Source: a virus. From it: 64,000 nt of DNA. This document shows positions 55,299 to 62,896 of this stretch, in pieces. Numbering within the stretch: position 1 is the first letter of the stretch; the number at the start of each line of letters is the position of its first letter. The notes beneath the pieces are model-generated. The model was not told the origin of the DNA. It ran no database searches and was given only the letters and a program-made list of their open reading frames with translations. The stretch is from positions 1 to 64,000 of the IMG/VR virus record IMGVR_UViG_3300030333_007705. The stretch is one strand, 5' to 3'. The position numbers were made by a program, and so were the translations under genes.

Positions 55299-56664
55299 CG
55301 GCTGCTTCCTTCTTTGTTTTTCTAAATTGTTTGTATTTTTCCTTTAGAGAAGTTGCGACTTGCTGAGGTGACGCGACAGGGCCCACAGAGGGACTGTCGA
55401 CAGGCGAGAGGACCTGCAGATTGACACAAGACGTGTCCATAAGCATAGGGAACACCAGTCCATCGGGTCCATTTCTATTTTTTGCGATAAACATTCGTGC
55501 TGTATTGGCATTTTTGTCTCTTATCGTTCGTGAAACAGAGCAGATAAAGTCTGACACAAAGCACTTATTAAATGCCTCAGAGATAGATTCCATTGTTACC
55601 ACTTCTGCGTTCAATCCTGTCCTGTTGGTTTGCGAAGCTGTCCAAACAGGACACTTATTTTCTTGCGCAATAGCTCTTAGGTTTTCATAAATAGACTCTA
55701 ACTCATTCCTCTTCTCTTTAAAAATTGCAGGGGCTCTTAGCAAATCAGCGTAATCTACTAAAATCATATCAATTTTGTGATTTCTTTTTTTTAATTTTTC
55801 TAAATGTGCGCGTAAAGTATTCGGAGAGGCGGTCTTTGTGGGGTATTCTTTAATAATAAGCGTCCCTTCAACTTCGCTAATAGCCTCTAAGACATCTTCT
55901 TTGCGATGAAATAAGGTAGACAACGGCACTTGACTAATGCAACTGTCGTATCTCTGCCCTGTTACGGCCTCCGACAATTCTAGTGTATAATGCACTACAT
56001 TTTTGCCTGCTTTTAGCGCTTGGGCGCCCAAGTGTGCCAAAACCATTGATTTTCCTGCGCCCGTGGGGGCGATTACAACACCCATCTCGCCAGTACCTAA
56101 GCCGCCTTTCGTCAGCTTGTCAACTTTGTCCCAGCCAGTCGTTACAGGATTACGAGCTTTAATCTCATATCTCATCTCGAAGTCTTTAACAAACTCGTGA
56201 CCAAAATCATTATCAGTGCCGAGATTCAGAGCCTCATCAATTACTTTTCTAACTTCATCGTATGATGAACTTTGAATTAAGTCGGCCGACTTCATAAGCG
56301 CTTCTTTGAGCTTCTGCTTTTTGCAAAAATCCAAAGATGTATCTTTGATGTACTTCTCGTCATCAACACTCTTAATGAGTGTTCGGCTAAAATAGTCTCT
56401 TACCTGTTTTTGAGTTGCTTCGTTTTGATTGTCAAGTTCTGTCCTCAGAATAGAGGCAATAATCTTATCAGTTGGATGGACGCCGTATTTTTTTCTATAA
56501 CCAAACACCACCGAGACAAAGACTCTCAGGTACTTTAGCTCAAAAAAATTTATATCTAAAACTTCTTCAAGTTGATCTGCGAATGGCCGGTCTTGTAAAA
56601 TTAGTTGACATAAAGTCTCCTGAAATTGTTTTCCATATTTGGAAAAGCTGATATTGTCTGTCAT
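55285..56664 (-). CDS. DnaB/gp41-type replicative helicase
   Basis: 459 residues. N-terminal helical domain; RecA-type core with Walker A APTGAGKSMVLAHLGAQ near 205, Walker B MILVDYADLL near 310, and WTASQTNRTG (arginine-finger/sensor region). Unwinds the fork 5'-3' as a hexamer. 14-nt overlap with nrdJ. A primase is not seen in the window. Confidence 0.9.
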   Translation of the reverse strand: MTDNISFSKYGKQFQETLCQLILQDRPFADQLEEVLDINFFELKYLRVFVSVVFGYRKKYGVHPTDKIIASILRTELDNQNEATQKQVRDYFSRTLIKSVDDEKYIKDTSLDFCKKQKLKEALMKSADLIQSSSYDEVRKVIDEALNLGTDNDFGHEFVKDFEMRYEIKARNPVTTGWDKVDKLTKGGLGTGEMGVVIAPTGAGKSMVLAHLGAQALKAGKNVVHYTLELSEAVTGQRYDSCISQVPLSTLFHRKEDVLEAISEVEGTLIIKEYPTKTASPNTLRAHLEKLKKRNHKIDMILVDYADLLRAPAIFKEKRNELESIYENLRAIAQENKCPVWTASQTNRTGLNAEVVTMESISEAFNKCFVSDFICSVSRTIRDKNANTARMFIAKNRNGPDGLVFPMLMDTSCVNLQVLSPVDSPSVGPVASPQQVATSLKEKYKQFRKTKKEAADGTI

Positions 56665-56698
56665 TTCTTCCTCGCTTAAATTTAAGATAACTACGGCA

Positions 56699-57673
56699 TC
56701 AAGAGTTGTCTACGCAAATCTTATTAAAATGCTGAAAGATCTCAGAAAAATTAGTTTCGCCAAAGCCATCCTGCAACATCATCTTTATGACCTCAGTCCT
56801 ATTGAATGTATTGTCCGGAGAGTCTAGTGTGGCATTTATCTCTTTTTTTGAAGAAACTGTAAGCATAGGGGCATAGAGTTGCATCATCTTATAGTTGCGC
56901 TCAACAACCTGCCGATGATCTACCACATTTTGGTATGCCTTGATGTCCTTTTCCTCTAGTTGCTTTTCGCAGTGTTCAATTAGGTCATCCACAGTTGCGG
57001 CCTGTTCGCTCCGCAGGAATGGGAAGCGGCGGGCGACTGTTTTCAATCCCAAGCCAGGAACACCGTCAAGATTATCTGATTTATCTCCGACGATCGCTCT
57101 GGCAATTGCAAAATTATTAGGATGTATATCAAACTTGTCAAGCAAAATTTTTCGATTTACAACTTCTTTCTGTACAGGCCGCATCAAAACGGTGTGCTCA
57201 TTTAGTAGCTGAAAAAAATCTTTATCGCTCGAAACAATCAACTTTTGCCAGTCTTTAAATCTGGGGTGCTGGGTAACGTAGCCAATGACATCATCAGCCT
57301 CTGTGCTATCAAACATAAATTGGACAACTGGCATCTGGTTTAGATATTCGACCAGCCTGGTTTGTTGCCAAATTTTGTTTTCAAGCTCTTCGTGTTCAGA
57401 CAGGTTTCTGATACCCCTATTGAGCCTAATTGGCTTTCTTCCAGCCTTGTAGTCTTTCTTGATTAGTTTTCTTTTACGAGAGCCTCCAGCACCATCCCAA
57501 CAAACGACAATCATGTCAGGCTTTGACTCTCTAACAATCTTCTGTAAACTCTGGATGCAGCCCTTGAGACCGCCGATTGGCTGTCCGTTAAGAGACAGAC
57601 TCGGATTTACAATATAGTTCCTAAAAAATAGGTTCAACTGGTCAATGACCAGCATACGTTTAGAATTTTTCAC
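56699..57673 (-). CDS. FEN/T4 RNase H-type 5'-3' exonuclease
   Basis: 324 residues. MLVIDQLNLFFRNY (metal Asp), VCWDGAGGSRKRK, STEADDVIGYV with the Asp/Glu cluster near 122, SSDKDFFQLL, and VGDKSDNLDGVPGLGLKTV, the helix-hairpin-helix with metal-binding Asp. Removes RNA primers and flaps on the lagging strand. Confidence 0.93.
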   Translation of the reverse strand: MKNSKRMLVIDQLNLFFRNYIVNPSLSLNGQPIGGLKGCIQSLQKIVRESKPDMIVVCWDGAGGSRKRKLIKKDYKAGRKPIRLNRGIRNLSEHEELENKIWQQTRLVEYLNQMPVVQFMFDSTEADDVIGYVTQHPRFKDWQKLIVSSDKDFFQLLNEHTVLMRPVQKEVVNRKILLDKFDIHPNNFAIARAIVGDKSDNLDGVPGLGLKTVARRFPFLRSEQAATVDDLIEHCEKQLEEKDIKAYQNVVDHRQVVERNYKMMQLYAPMLTVSSKKEINATLDSPDNTFNRTEVIKMMLQDGFGETNFSEIFQHFNKICVDNS

Positions 57674-57681
57674 TCTTTCCT

Positions 57682-58017
57682 CTAGTTTCTGTAGATTCTG
57701 TTTTGGACTTTTCCAACTTTCGTAACAATAAAAGAATAAACACCATCGATCTTTCTAGCTTCAAAAGCCATTTTTTCGACATGCCTTCTCATCGAGTCCT
57801 CAGTTTGAAAAAATTTAACTTTCAGATATGTTTTCTCTGCGGATGCGGAAACTTTTTGAGCTGCCTCCTTGACAGTCACAACCGTGATTCCGCATACTCC
57901 GCGCAAATTATCTGTTATAAGAGTGAGTCTTTTTGTCCGATCCGAGCGCATTATAACATCCGCTTCATATAGAGTGTCTTTAAGATATTCCCTAACAAGG
58001 CTTTTTACAGAATCCAT
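57682..58017 (-). CDS. Hypothetical protein, marine-phage type
   Basis: 111 residues: TKRLTLITDNLRGVCGITVV, TYLKVKFFQTEDSM and KIDGVYSFIVTKVGK. Fits a small alpha/beta ferredoxin-like fold common in such phages. It lies between repair and nuclease genes. Unknown. Confidence 0.6.
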   Translation of the reverse strand: MDSVKSLVREYLKDTLYEADVIMRSDRTKRLTLITDNLRGVCGITVVTVKEAAQKVSASAEKTYLKVKFFQTEDSMRRHVEKMAFEARKIDGVYSFIVTKVGKVQNRIYRN

Positions 58018-58045
58018 TTAAAATTCTCCGTTTATATAAATAGTA

Positions 58046-58480
58046 CTAAAGCTTGTACATTTCAAACGTTCCTTCATTAGTTGTATAATAAACTCTTTTC
58101 ACCCCGACATGTCTTAGTGCCTCATGGCACATAGGACAAGGCTTACTAGAACGAAACTCACCTTCTTTGTTAATGCGACAAACATAAATATCTGCGCCTG
58201 TGGTGCTGTCTCTCGACAGGCCCAGGACGCAACCAAGTTCGGCATGCACGGTCGCTGGGCCTTGGCCTGACCTTCGAAAACGGTTGCCAAAAGAGCTAAA
58301 GTTCTCTTTATTGAAGGAAGCGTTTAGCACAGAGCCGCCCCTGACAAGAACCGCACCATGTCGAATGTTGCCATAAGTACTGTTATGAGCAACATTCCGC
58401 GCTAGTTCGAAATTGCGACTAATTTTGCGAGTCACGCTAACTTGCGTGCCTACCGCTTCTGTTCTTGACTTAAAAGACAT
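58046..58480 (-). CDS. Deoxycytidylate deaminase family
   Basis: 144 residues. VHAELGCVLGLSRD has the zinc His and catalytic Glu, KPCPMCHEALRHVGV the two zinc Cys. Family-typical end VKRVYYTTNEG. Converts dCMP to dUMP or acts on a related cytosine compound. An extended N-terminus contains FELARNVAHNSTY. Feeds ThyX. Confidence 0.88.
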   Translation of the reverse strand: MSFKSRTEAVGTQVSVTRKISRNFELARNVAHNSTYGNIRHGAVLVRGGSVLNASFNKENFSSFGNRFRRSGQGPATVHAELGCVLGLSRDSTTGADIYVCRINKEGEFRSSKPCPMCHEALRHVGVKRVYYTTNEGTFEMYKL

Positions 58481-58494
58481 ACACCCTCTAGATA

Positions 58495-58522
58495 AATATA
58501 AGAACCTAGAGGGGAGTAGAAA
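58495..58522 (-). promoter_or_regulatory. Possible promoter, deaminase gene
   Basis: TTTCTA, 16 bp, TATATT with GGTTCT before the -10, within a CCCTCTAG/CTAGAGGG inverted repeat that may hide it or act as operator. Confidence 0.45.
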
Positions 58523-58525
58523 GAA

Positions 58526-59647
58526 CTACTCAGAATCAATATTATAGAAATCGCTAGCTTTGCCTTCCTTGTTGTCGAAACGCATGATGATCTCCTCATC
58601 CATAATCTGGAGCACTCTGGACTTGAATTTTTCATCTTTTAGCTTTTCTTTCCACTTTGCAGCTTGAAACTTGTCAACACTCCCATCTTCATATACAAGG
58701 TTATACCAAGCCCCAGCTTGCTTTAGATTATCCGATCCCTTGATTGCCTCAAGCCAGCTTTCTTCGTCCTGAATGCCAACATCGCCGCCCCACATAATTT
58801 TAAATGTGCATTGGCGACCCTCAGTGCCAAAGCGACTTTTCTTTAAAGTAACTTTAACTTCTGATCCAACTCGGTAACCATTTTCATCAACAATAAAAGA
58901 CGCCTTGGCCTTCCTCTTAGTTAGCCAGATACGCAAAGAATAAGCGTAATGCATCGCCTTGCCTCCGGGCGTGACATAGGGAGTGGTCATCGCCTCCGCG
59001 ACGTTGCTAGTAATGTTGGTCTTAAGCTGATTCAAAACCAAGAACGTTGATTCAGATGCAGCGATTGGCACGGTCAGCTTTGACATGCCTTTTGCAAGAA
59101 TTCTTGGCTTAACAGCCATCGAGGACTGTGGGTTAAAGTCTCCTTCAACGTCGCTAATTGAAGGAGTAAGCGCCAGCGAGTCCCAAATAAACAACATTCT
59201 GTTATCGTTTGAGCCTAGTAGCTCTTCAATTGTCTCCAGCACATATTCAACGCTGGGCGGCTGTAGATATAGGATATTGTCAACGTCGCAGCCTGCGCTG
59301 GCTAAAAATTCAGGATCAATAGCTGATTCTGAATCAAAGTATACAACGTCAATGCCCAGCTTTTGAGCATTCGCAGCAATTTGTGCTGCCATATAAGACT
59401 TACCTGAGCCTTCAAGTCCAGCGATTTCTACGATCTTTCCGACCGGAACTCCAGCTAGATGGCCCCTGCAGATAACACTATCAAGCCAGCGTGACCCCGT
59501 TGAAATCCACTCCTTGACTTGTGTTGGGTTGTCTTTTGTCAGGTCAAAAGCAACCTCTCTGCCTGATTTTTTGTTAATAAGATCTCGCATTTCGCCAATG
59601 CTCAAACGACCTAGTTTTTTCGCTTTCTTAGCCACACCTTCCTCCAT
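58526..59647 (-). CDS. recA: RecA/UvsX recombinase
   Basis: 373 residues. Walker A GLEGSGKSYMAAQIA near 76, VVYFDSESAIDPEFL, Walker B MLFIWDSLALTPS near 150, and FLVLNQLKTNI with the L2 region after it. RecA-like strand-exchange protein for recombination-dependent replication and repair. C-terminus is acidic. Preceded by a terminator at 59645-59677. Confidence 0.93.
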   Translation of the reverse strand: MEEGVAKKAKKLGRLSIGEMRDLINKKSGREVAFDLTKDNPTQVKEWISTGSRWLDSVICRGHLAGVPVGKIVEIAGLEGSGKSYMAAQIAANAQKLGIDVVYFDSESAIDPEFLASAGCDVDNILYLQPPSVEYVLETIEELLGSNDNRMLFIWDSLALTPSISDVEGDFNPQSSMAVKPRILAKGMSKLTVPIAASESTFLVLNQLKTNITSNVAEAMTTPYVTPGGKAMHYAYSLRIWLTKRKAKASFIVDENGYRVGSEVKVTLKKSRFGTEGRQCTFKIMWGGDVGIQDEESWLEAIKGSDNLKQAGAWYNLVYEDGSVDKFQAAKWKEKLKDEKFKSRVLQIMDEEIIMRFDNKEGKASDFYNIDSE

Positions 59648-59677
59648 TAAAAATAAGGCACCTGTAACCCGTGCCTT
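59645..59677 (-). terminator. Terminator after the lipoprotein gene
   Basis: AAGGCAC, 9-nt loop, GTGCCTT and an AT-rich ATTTTTA. Part of a 37-bp element (59649-59685) repeated at 59996-60033 with one extra C. Confidence 0.75.
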
Positions 59678-59697
59678 CCTGCGGTACTTACTAAAGT

Positions 59698-59979
59698 CTA
59701 CTTGGTATTAGTACCGGTAGAAGGCGTAACAATCACCTCCTCAACAACAACAGGGGTGTTGTCGCTGTTGATAGGACCAGTAGTCTTAGTGCTAGTTGTG
59801 TTGGTTGTATTTGTAGCACTTTCGGTGCCAACGCTAGCGTCCAAACCATTTGAAACTGGGTCCGTATTTGGAGCCGGTGTCGTAGTGGGTTCAGCTACCG
59901 TAGTAGTTGTCTCTTCAGCAAACGGGTTACAACCAACCATCATTGCAAGACATGCCATAGTGGCAAAAATTCTAATCAT
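59698..59979 (-). CDS. Thr-rich lipoprotein
   Basis: 93 residues. The signal ends MMVGCNP (lipobox). The rest is a Thr/Pro/Asn/Val low-complexity chain (TTTTVAEPTTTPAPNTDP). It is flanked by nearly identical terminators, as if a cassette was inserted between ssb and recA. Possibly a surface tether or exclusion lipoprotein. Confidence 0.65.
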   Translation of the reverse strand: MIRIFATMACLAMMVGCNPFAEETTTTVAEPTTTPAPNTDPVSNGLDASVGTESATNTTNTTSTKTTGPINSDNTPVVVEEVIVTPSTGTNTK

Positions 59980-59995
59980 AGTAAAATCCTTTTTA

Positions 59996-60025
59996 AAAAA
60001 TAAGGCACCTGTAACCCCGTGCCTT
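59996..60025 (-). terminator. Terminator after the ssb-like gene
   Basis: AAGGCAC, 10-nt loop, GTGCCTT, then ATTTTTTAAAAA. The second copy of the 37-38-bp repeat. Confidence 0.75.
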
Positions 60026-60038
60026 CCTGCGGTTTTCT

Positions 60039-60785
60039 CTAGGCGCCTAGAAGATCCTCAAAAGCCTGATCAACAGAGCTTTTTTCTGAGTTGCTCGTAT
60101 ACCGAGCAGACTCAACGGATGCATCTTCGGCATCCTCCTCCCCAAGGAGGAACTCATCCAGCATTGCTTGGACTTGCTCCGGCGTCTTACGTTCGAAGAC
60201 ATCGTTAAAGTCCGGAATGCTATCGAGTAGAGTACTAATCTCTTCCTCAGAATCCACGAGCTTGGAGGGACGACGACGGGGGGTGATAGTGGTCTGAGGA
60301 AATTGAGCGCCGGCTGGCTTGCCATAATTAATGACAAGGTCAGTGCCCTCATTTACATCAGTAATATCACCGTACTCGGGATTGAGAACGAGATTTAGCA
60401 ACTCTTTATAGGCCATCTTTCCATAGCCCCATAGTCGCACACCTTCCCCCTCTTCTCCACGGACGAGGACAGGTGAAAAGAAACGCTGTCGTGCAGACAG
60501 GTTTTTAGCCATCTTGACGGACTCGTCAGAGCCATCCTTGTATAGCTGTCGGATAAAATCATCAAGCGGATCATCTTCTCCGAAATTCTTCTTAGGGCTC
60601 AAGAAACCAGCGTTCTTGCCCAGGTTATAGTGAAACCAATACTGCTTGAATGGATCACCATCGGCAGTTGGTAGAAGGCGAATAGTTTGCTCGCCATCTT
60701 CCGGGCGCCAAAAGACGCTCTTGCCATTTCCGCGATTCTCTAAGGCGTCGCGCTTCGCCTTCATTTTTGCAAAATCAATACCCAT
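60039..60785 (-). CDS. gp32-like single-stranded DNA-binding protein
   Basis: 248 residues from the ATG at 60785 (GGAGAAAATA upstream). MGIDFAKMKAKRDAL start; VFWRPEDGEQTIRLLPTADG is the gp32/T4-like core strand; QYWFHYNLGKNAGFLSPKKNF. An acidic C-terminus (about 180-248), typical of SSBs that recruit partners. Coats ssDNA at the fork. Confidence 0.82.
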   Translation of the reverse strand: MGIDFAKMKAKRDALENRGNGKSVFWRPEDGEQTIRLLPTADGDPFKQYWFHYNLGKNAGFLSPKKNFGEDDPLDDFIRQLYKDGSDESVKMAKNLSARQRFFSPVLVRGEEGEGVRLWGYGKMAYKELLNLVLNPEYGDITDVNEGTDLVINYGKPAGAQFPQTTITPRRRPSKLVDSEEEISTLLDSIPDFNDVFERKTPEQVQAMLDEFLLGEEDAEDASVESARYTSNSEKSSVDQAFEDLLGA

Positions 60786-60855
60786 TATTTTCTCCATTTT
60801 AATAGAGTACACCCGGCTAATGTTCCAGATGCCTGATTCTTTTTAACTTAGTTAT

Positions 60856-60883
60856 ACAATAGCAACTCTTGCTCAGTAGTAAA
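60856..60883 (-). promoter_or_regulatory. Promoter of the ssb-like gene
   Basis: TTTACT, 16 bp, TATTGT; a full match to the island consensus outside the island. Confidence 0.65.
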
Positions 60884-60886
60884 ACT

Positions 60887-61720
60887 TTATTCTAAATATT
60901 CTTCCTGAACCATGGTGGCATAGTGTTTGGTGTAAACATACGTGTCCTTATAGGCAGTAGAATAAATTGAAAAAGAGGCATTAACCTCTTTCGATGATTT
61001 TGTACGCACTGATGATCTGACGTCGTGCAGCAAAGACTTGTTTTCCTCCAAGTGAGAGTTGTTAACTCCAAAGTAGTATACTCTACTTCTGGGCATCTTT
61101 AAATCATAAAACAACTTTTCCTCAAAATCCTCGAACTTGACAACACCAATGGTGCTAATCCTCGCAGTATCGGGCTTGCTTGAAAAAGTTGTCAGCAAAG
61201 GCTCTGTATTCTCGAATACATTTATCATGTGAAAAGAATTAACAATTGTATCATTAATTGAGCCCCAGTAGTTTTTTAAAGATATGTGCGGCGTCAAGGC
61301 TTCTATTTTTTCATTAGAAACAAAGCAGAATTCCTCAATCACGCCAGAGCGAGTGTATTGTTGCAGCACCTGACTAACAACTCGATTTTGCGCAGAAGCG
61401 AGAGACGACATGTCTTCTTCGGCAGGCTTAATGTATAGAATTTTTATTTTATTTGTTTTCAACTCTTCAAGCAGGCGAAGAACACAGCCAGAAATAGCTC
61501 CGGCGCCGGAAAGCACGAGCAAAAGCTGGTCTTCCGAAAAGTTTAATCCGAGCTTGGTATAGTTTTTTTCGTAACTCTCGTGATCCTGTTGTTTTAAAAT
61601 TTTTATAAAATTGTCATACCCGGCGTTCTCGACGTCGATGCACGTTGTAGAATACTCAGGAAATGAGGAAAATTTTTGTGCTATCCTGCAACCAGCGGAT
61701 CCAAGACCTAAAACTCTCAT
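60887..61720 (-). CDS. FtsZ/tubulin-superfamily-like protein
   Basis: 277 residues. N-terminus VLGLGSAGCRIAQKF matches the FtsZ GxGxxGxxI start. LLLVLSGAGAISGCVLRLLE resembles the tubulin signature GGGTGSG in degenerate form. ILYIKPAEEDMSSLASAQNR then FCFVSNEKIEAL match FtsZ spacing for KPF and the NDKL-like region. The usual C-terminal domain is short. It could form filaments like PhuZ or be a degenerate relative; direct proof is lacking. It lies between polymerase and ssb. Confidence 0.6.
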   Translation of the reverse strand: MRVLGLGSAGCRIAQKFSSFPEYSTTCIDVENAGYDNFIKILKQQDHESYEKNYTKLGLNFSEDQLLLVLSGAGAISGCVLRLLEELKTNKIKILYIKPAEEDMSSLASAQNRVVSQVLQQYTRSGVIEEFCFVSNEKIEALTPHISLKNYWGSINDTIVNSFHMINVFENTEPLLTTFSSKPDTARISTIGVVKFEDFEEKLFYDLKMPRSRVYYFGVNNSHLEENKSLLHDVRSSVRTKSSKEVNASFSIYSTAYKDTYVYTKHYATMVQEEYLE

Positions 61721-62895
61721 TTTATCTCCTTGAGGTTTCCAAAATTTCTGCCCATGGATAGATTAGCTTTGAAGCGGCCTAGTGATGTATCTGAAAATAC
61801 GCTAAGGATCTCCTCTAGAAGCTGCTTGTCTTCTCTGTCGACATCCAAAACTACGCTATCATGCACAAGAAACGCAATTTTAGTTTTCTTGCCAGCAAGA
61901 AGTTTATCAACCTCAAGCACGCTTCTCAAGAACATGTCGCTGGCGGTGCTTTGTATTAGATAGTTTAAAGCCTTGTCGGGCTCTACCTCTATTGTGCGAT
62001 TGTACGGCGTAGATACGCAGCCGTCAATATAATATTTTTTAAGCATCTGATGCTTATCAAAGAAGTTTGATAATTTTTTGTTTTTAGCGTTTGGATTGTA
62101 GAGCCATGCAAAAACTTTCTTCTTGGCTTCGGCGCGTGTTATCTTAGAGTCAAAAATATTCTCTCGTGCCCACTCATGGATATCAGCTTCGGGCTGGGGA
62201 TCTCCCATAAGCGAAAGCAAAGTACGAATTTCAGCTGAATTATAATCAAGTTCAACAAACAAATCATTCTGAGGATGGATAACGCTGCGCAAATTCCTGT
62301 TTAAGGTTAAGATTGGAAAACTATCTGAGTGTGTGGAGAGTCTTCCTGTTGTTGTACCCCATAAATTATATTTTACTTTTGTTTGTGCATTCTTGATCTT
62401 CGCGAAACCCTGCCTTGCAGAAGGATTTATAAAATCAAGGTTTTTTAACTGCAGGTTTAGCTCTTGTGTTGCTATTTTATCGACAAGTGCCGACATGTCA
62501 ACCATGAAATCATAATTTTTTGGCTTTTTTGTATGCTCAAAGACATAATCAGTTATTTTATTCTTTACCTCACAAAATTCCAGTAAAAACTTCTTAGGCA
62601 CCAAATCATAAAAACAGACATGATCTAAATTTATCTTGGCGTGCTTAAAAGAAGTCAAAAATGCGGATGCGCGGGAACGAATGTGCTCGTATTCGTCCTT
62701 TAAGTGCTCTGGGCAGGCGGCCGTGAGGTCTGCGCCGTGGGCCCAGATCTGAGCGTATTCAATATCGCGACCCTTAAAGTGGGGACTGTAGGACCAAGTT
62801 CTACTCAAATCTATATCACCGGGATAGTGACAAAGCTCGCCTTCACAGTAAATCGCATAGCATTCTTTTTTGTTATCTAATGCTTGAAAAAGCAA
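61717..62895 (-). CDS. Family A DNA polymerase domain, short form
   Basis: 392 residues. Motif A LFVELDYNSAEIRTLLSL (Asp, Glu), motif B RAEAKKKVFAWLYN, then NYLIQSTASDMF and motif C IAFLVHDSVVLDVDRED. No 3'-5' exonuclease domain; the N-terminal 170 residues may be a reduced thumb. The 4-nt overlap with the tubulin-like gene suggests coordinated expression. Its role beside DnaE (repair, gap filling or lagging strand) is unknown. Confidence 0.88.
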   Translation of the reverse strand: MLFQALDNKKECYAIYCEGELCHYPGDIDLSRTWSYSPHFKGRDIEYAQIWAHGADLTAACPEHLKDEYEHIRSRASAFLTSFKHAKINLDHVCFYDLVPKKFLLEFCEVKNKITDYVFEHTKKPKNYDFMVDMSALVDKIATQELNLQLKNLDFINPSARQGFAKIKNAQTKVKYNLWGTTTGRLSTHSDSFPILTLNRNLRSVIHPQNDLFVELDYNSAEIRTLLSLMGDPQPEADIHEWARENIFDSKITRAEAKKKVFAWLYNPNAKNKKLSNFFDKHQMLKKYYIDGCVSTPYNRTIEVEPDKALNYLIQSTASDMFLRSVLEVDKLLAGKKTKIAFLVHDSVVLDVDREDKQLLEEILSVFSDTSLGRFKANLSMGRNFGNLKEIK

Positions 62896-62896
62896 A

